Of a stretch of DNA of 14,779 bases, positions 12,509 to 14,779 are shown piece after piece. Both the position numbers and the translations under genes were made by a program. The DNA is from Corynebacterium sp. (GTDB lineage Bacteria > Actinomycetota > Actinomycetes > Mycobacteriales > Mycobacteriaceae). Where the stretch lies: contig NZ_JAUMTY010000009.1 of assembly GCF_030530965.1 (NCBI RefSeq), positions 40,321 through 55,099 on the forward strand, written 5' to 3'. The notes under the pieces were generated by a model that was not told the DNA's origin, searched no databases, and worked only from the letters and a program-made list of their open reading frames with translations. How positions within the stretch are numbered: the first letter of the stretch is position 1; each line of letters opens with the position of its first letter.

Positions 12509-14209
12509 GTGACTGCCCGGAATTCTTCGCCGACACCTCTCATTTCGCCCTACCGGTGGGCCCAAATCGTGATAGGCATTCTGGCCTTCTTGACGCGGTT
12601 CATCGGTTTGAGTTCCCCGACGGATAAAGGTGCCCCGGTTTTCGACGAAAAGCACTACGCGCCGCAAGCGTGGCAAATGGTGAGATCGTGGAGTAACCCC
12701 TTCGTCGGCGGGATTGAAGATAATCCCGCGTACGGCTTGGTGGTGCACCCGCCCGTGGGCAAGCAGATCGAAATGATTTCCGAGTGGCTCTTTGGCTACA
12801 ACGCGTTCGGGTGGCGGGCGGCCTCCGCGACGTGCGGCGTCATCATCATCCTGCTGATTATGGGCACCGTGAAGCGCTTGGCGGATTCCACCATGATCGC
12901 CTGCATGGCGGGCATTATCGCCATTTGCGACGGCGTCCTGCTGGTCACGCAACGCACGGCAATGCTGGACGTTTTCCAGTGCATATTTGTGGTGGCGGCG
13001 GCATATCTGTTGGTGCGCGATGCACAACAGATGCAGGACCGGATGAAGAAAGTCCACGCCGAAGACCGGATGACGGATTCCCCCTGGGGGCCACGCATGG
13101 GATATCGGTGGTGGCGATTCGCCGCCGGAATCAGCATTGGTTTGGCGACCGGAGTGAAATGGTCAGGTCTCTTTTACATTTTCTTCTTCGGATTGCTGTC
13201 GGTCATGGCCGATTTAGCCCGACGACGCCGCTTCGGCGTGCAACGCCCTGTGCTGGGCACACTGCGTAGAGATACGTTCCCCGCGATTGCGTCGCTAGCT
13301 ATTCTTCCTCTGGCGGTGTACATGTTCTCGTGGCGCGCATGGTTTGCCGACGAAAACAGTGTGTACAGACATGCTAAAGAATCGGGACTTATTGAAGATG
13401 GAAGCATTCTGAACCATGTTCCCTCCCCGTTGAGTAACTGGCTGTATTACCAGCAGCAAGTTCTCCAGTTCCATGCAACGCTGACCAATTCCAATGGGCA
13501 TTATCACCCGTGGGAATCCAAGCCGTGGTCCTGGTTGGCTTCTACCCGGCCCATGATTTACTACGACTCCGTTCACGACGACGGCACCCACTACGCGCAG
13601 ATGCTCTTCGGCACGCCGATTATTTGGTGGATTTCTGTTCCAGTCATCGCGTGGGCGGCGTGGTGCTGGATTGTGGGTAAGGATCGACGCTGGGCTGTGC
13701 CGGTTGTCGGCTATGCGGCCGGGTTCCTGCCGTGGCTCACGGACGTTGACCGCCAGATGTATTTCTTCTACGCGACGAATATGATCCCCTTCCTCATCAT
13801 GGCCATTGCGCTGTGCCTGGGCCAGCTGTATTCGTGGTCCATTGCGGATTCGCGCTTGAAGAACCGCGCTTTGGGCAAGCATCTTGGGGGCTACCTGTCA
13901 CGGCGTCGGCAAGGGGTTTCTAGCCGACGTCGGGCTGGTGCGCGGTCTGATGCCGCAGGGAACCCGGGCTCGTCGGGCGTTCGACCGCGCGCGGTAGGAG
14001 CGTCGGGAAGTGTGGCGATGCGCGCTGCCTCGTCGTCGCGCTGGGCCCGTGTGAAGTCGTTGTGGATTAATGACACCGGTTCCATCCTGGCGTGCCTCTA
14101 TCTGGGTGCGGTGGTCGCAATGTTTATTTACTTCCTGCCACTCATGGTGGCCATGCCCTTGTCCGGCTCGGAGTGGGATGCCCATATGTGGCTTCCGAGC
14201 TGGAAATAA
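12509..14209 (+). CDS. pmt: Polyprenyl-phosphomannose-dependent protein O-mannosyltransferase
   Basis: A 566-residue multi-spanning membrane glycosyltransferase (GT39/PMT family) that moves mannose from polyprenyl-phosphomannose to Ser/Thr of proteins during Sec export. The catalytic Asp-Glu pair is D46-E47 in APVFDEKHYAPQAW, at the start of the first extracellular loop after TM1 (about residues 16-34). Other family blocks: HPPVGKQ, RTAMLDVF, ATGVKWSGLF, HPWESKPWSW, and the C-terminal SGSEWDAHMWLPSW. About ten hydrophobic helices are visible. A Ser/Arg/Gly-rich low-complexity segment of about 50 residues (464-513) lies in the predicted cytosolic loop before the last helix and makes the protein longer than the roughly 520 residues usual in this group. 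GTG is the first start in frame consistent with the -10 hexamer. The gene is divergent from rsmI, as in mycobacteria. Confidence 0.94.
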   Translation: MTARNSSPTPLISPYRWAQIVIGILAFLTRFIGLSSPTDKGAPVFDEKHYAPQAWQMVRSWSNPFVGGIEDNPAYGLVVHPPVGKQIEMISEWLFGYNAFGWRAASATCGVIIILLIMGTVKRLADSTMIACMAGIIAICDGVLLVTQRTAMLDVFQCIFVVAAAYLLVRDAQQMQDRMKKVHAEDRMTDSPWGPRMGYRWWRFAAGISIGLATGVKWSGLFYIFFFGLLSVMADLARRRRFGVQRPVLGTLRRDTFPAIASLAILPLAVYMFSWRAWFADENSVYRHAKESGLIEDGSILNHVPSPLSNWLYYQQQVLQFHATLTNSNGHYHPWESKPWSWLASTRPMIYYDSVHDDGTHYAQMLFGTPIIWWISVPVIAWAAWCWIVGKDRRWAVPVVGYAAGFLPWLTDVDRQMYFFYATNMIPFLIMAIALCLGQLYSWSIADSRLKNRALGKHLGGYLSRRRQGVSSRRRAGARSDAAGNPGSSGVRPRAVGASGSVAMRAASSSRWARVKSLWINDTGSILACLYLGAVVAMFIYFLPLMVAMPLSGSEWDAHMWLPSWK

Positions 14210-14212
14210 GCC

Positions 14213-14266
14213 AAGCTCCCCGACACGGGGAAGGCCCCCGGCGCGGGCAAAGCTCCCGGCATTAGC
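14213..14266. repeat. Imperfect 18-bp tandem repeats after pmt
   Basis: Units at 14213-14230, 14231-14248 and 14249-14266. The first two share AAG, CCCG and CGGG at the same positions and each can fold on itself (for example CCCCG-ACA-CGGGG). The third matches only its first half. They start 4 nt after the pmt stop. Confidence 0.5.
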
Positions 14267-14281
14267 AGAAAAGCACTGCTA
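14263..14281. terminator. Hairpin between convergent pmt and last gene
   Basis: TAGCAG and CTGCTA form a 6-bp stem with a 7-nt loop (AAAAGCA). With the GC hairpins of the adjoining repeats it occupies the whole 78-bp convergent gap, but no T-run follows, so termination is only suggested. Confidence 0.3.
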
Positions 14282-14287
14282 GGCGGC

Positions 14288-14779
14288 CTACTGATCCCCC
14301 ACGTGACGGTGAACGTCGTCATTGGCCTCATCAATGAGGCGGGCCGTTTCCCTGGCATCAGAAAATGTGGACTTAACCGGCCGGGCGCTGAATGATTTCA
14401 GGGAGCCAGTCACGTCGCCGGCGCTGACCCCGAAGTGGCTGAACCAGCACCACACCATGACAAGGACAGTCACGATGAAGAGAACGAGGCCCATCAGCTG
14501 CTGAGGTGTGGCCAGCCCGAGAACAATGTCCCTCGAGGCGAAACCCGCGGTAAAGGCCCATAGGGCACCGAAGAGGGGGATCATTCCGGCGGTCATTCGT
14601 GGACGCCACGCACACCAGAAGAGCGAAAAACCGAGGGACAATCGCATGGCGGCGGCGTCGATAAATAGACGTGCGACGTCGGGGTCGTGGGAATCTCCCA
14701 CTGCGCCATCGGAGTCACCACCCGACGGGACTGGGCTGCCGGTGAGCGTCGTCGAATGGCTCAATAAATAGATGGCCCA
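14288..14779 (-). CDS. Actinobacterial membrane protein, C-terminal part (truncated by window)
   Basis: The reading frame is open to the right edge, with no stop before position 14779, so 163 C-terminal residues are visible and the N-terminus is missing. A TTG at 14764 could serve as a start, but upstream codons read WAIYLL, like the end of a membrane helix, so the gene probably begins outside. After a Gly/Asp/Ser-rich linker come three hydrophobic segments (around MRLSLGFSLFWCAW, TAGMIPLFGALWAFTAGF and LMGLVLFIVTVLVMVWCWF) and a charged tail of about 45 residues. The block ARLFIDAAAMRLSLGF plus AWRPRMTAG resembles the membrane domain found after zinc-finger (zf-HC2) anti-sigma-like domains in actinobacterial proteins. 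That resemblance is from memory and tentative. It converges on pmt. Confidence 0.6.
   Translation of the reverse strand, partial: WAIYLLSHSTTLTGSPVPSGGDSDGAVGDSHDPDVARLFIDAAAMRLSLGFSLFWCAWRPRMTAGMIPLFGALWAFTAGFASRDIVLGLATPQQLMGLVLFIVTVLVMVWCWFSHFGVSAGDVTGSLKSFSARPVKSTFSDARETARLIDEANDDVHRHVGDQ

Noticed and set aside
12500..13057. Antisense frame over the pmt start
   Set aside because: It mirrors the pmt coding sequence and runs into the divergent promoter gap; no start signal.

Overview
The window looks like chromosomal DNA from a high-GC actinobacterium, most probably a Corynebacterium. Support comes from a BetP-type glycine betaine carrier very close to that of C. glutamicum, an actinobacterial protein O-mannosyltransferase, many apparently leaderless gene starts, and gene order. 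The set pmt, rsmI, pabB, metG, tatD is the conserved actinobacterial neighbourhood (Rv1002c to Rv1009 in M. tuberculosis) that continues into rpfB, ksgA and ispE. The resuscitation-promoting factor gene is therefore expected just beyond the left edge. The species cannot be named from the sequence alone.

Layout, left to right. 1-177: non-coding, probably the upstream control region of an rpf gene outside the window, with a CRP/GlxR-like palindrome. 178-1029 (-): tatD. 1219-2649 and 2707-4161 (+): two tandem, diverged bleomycin-hydrolase/PepC cysteine peptidases, followed by a small SAM methyltransferase (4205-4804, +). 4801-5823 (-): quinone oxidoreductase whose stop codon overlaps that of the methyltransferase. 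5896-7734 (-): metG. 7898-9118 (+): stand-alone pabB. 9250-9669 (+): NsrR-type Fe-S regulator. 9739-11520 (-): betP. 11602-12471 (-): rsmI. 12509-14209 (+): pmt. 14288-14779 (-): C-terminal part of a membrane protein that runs off the right edge.

Most genes are core housekeeping functions: translation (metG, rsmI), folate synthesis (pabB), secreted-protein mannosylation (pmt), osmoprotection (betP) and nuclease activity (tatD). The pepC pair, methyltransferase and quinone reductase form a block between metG and tatD, which are neighbours in the M. tuberculosis order.

Four things stand out. (1) Short tandem duplications, each with its own unit, sit at many gene boundaries, often touching a start or stop codon. 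(2) The first PepC lacks the conserved C-terminal Gly-Ala-Leu-Ala tail that enforces aminopeptidase specificity. (3) Eight of the ten visible gene starts have a -10-like hexamer 6-7 nt before the start codon, suggesting leaderless mRNAs. (4) A perfect 15-bp terminator stem is embedded in the end of the nsrR coding region. I found no mobile element, CRISPR array, tRNA or rRNA, and no convincing new multi-gene system.
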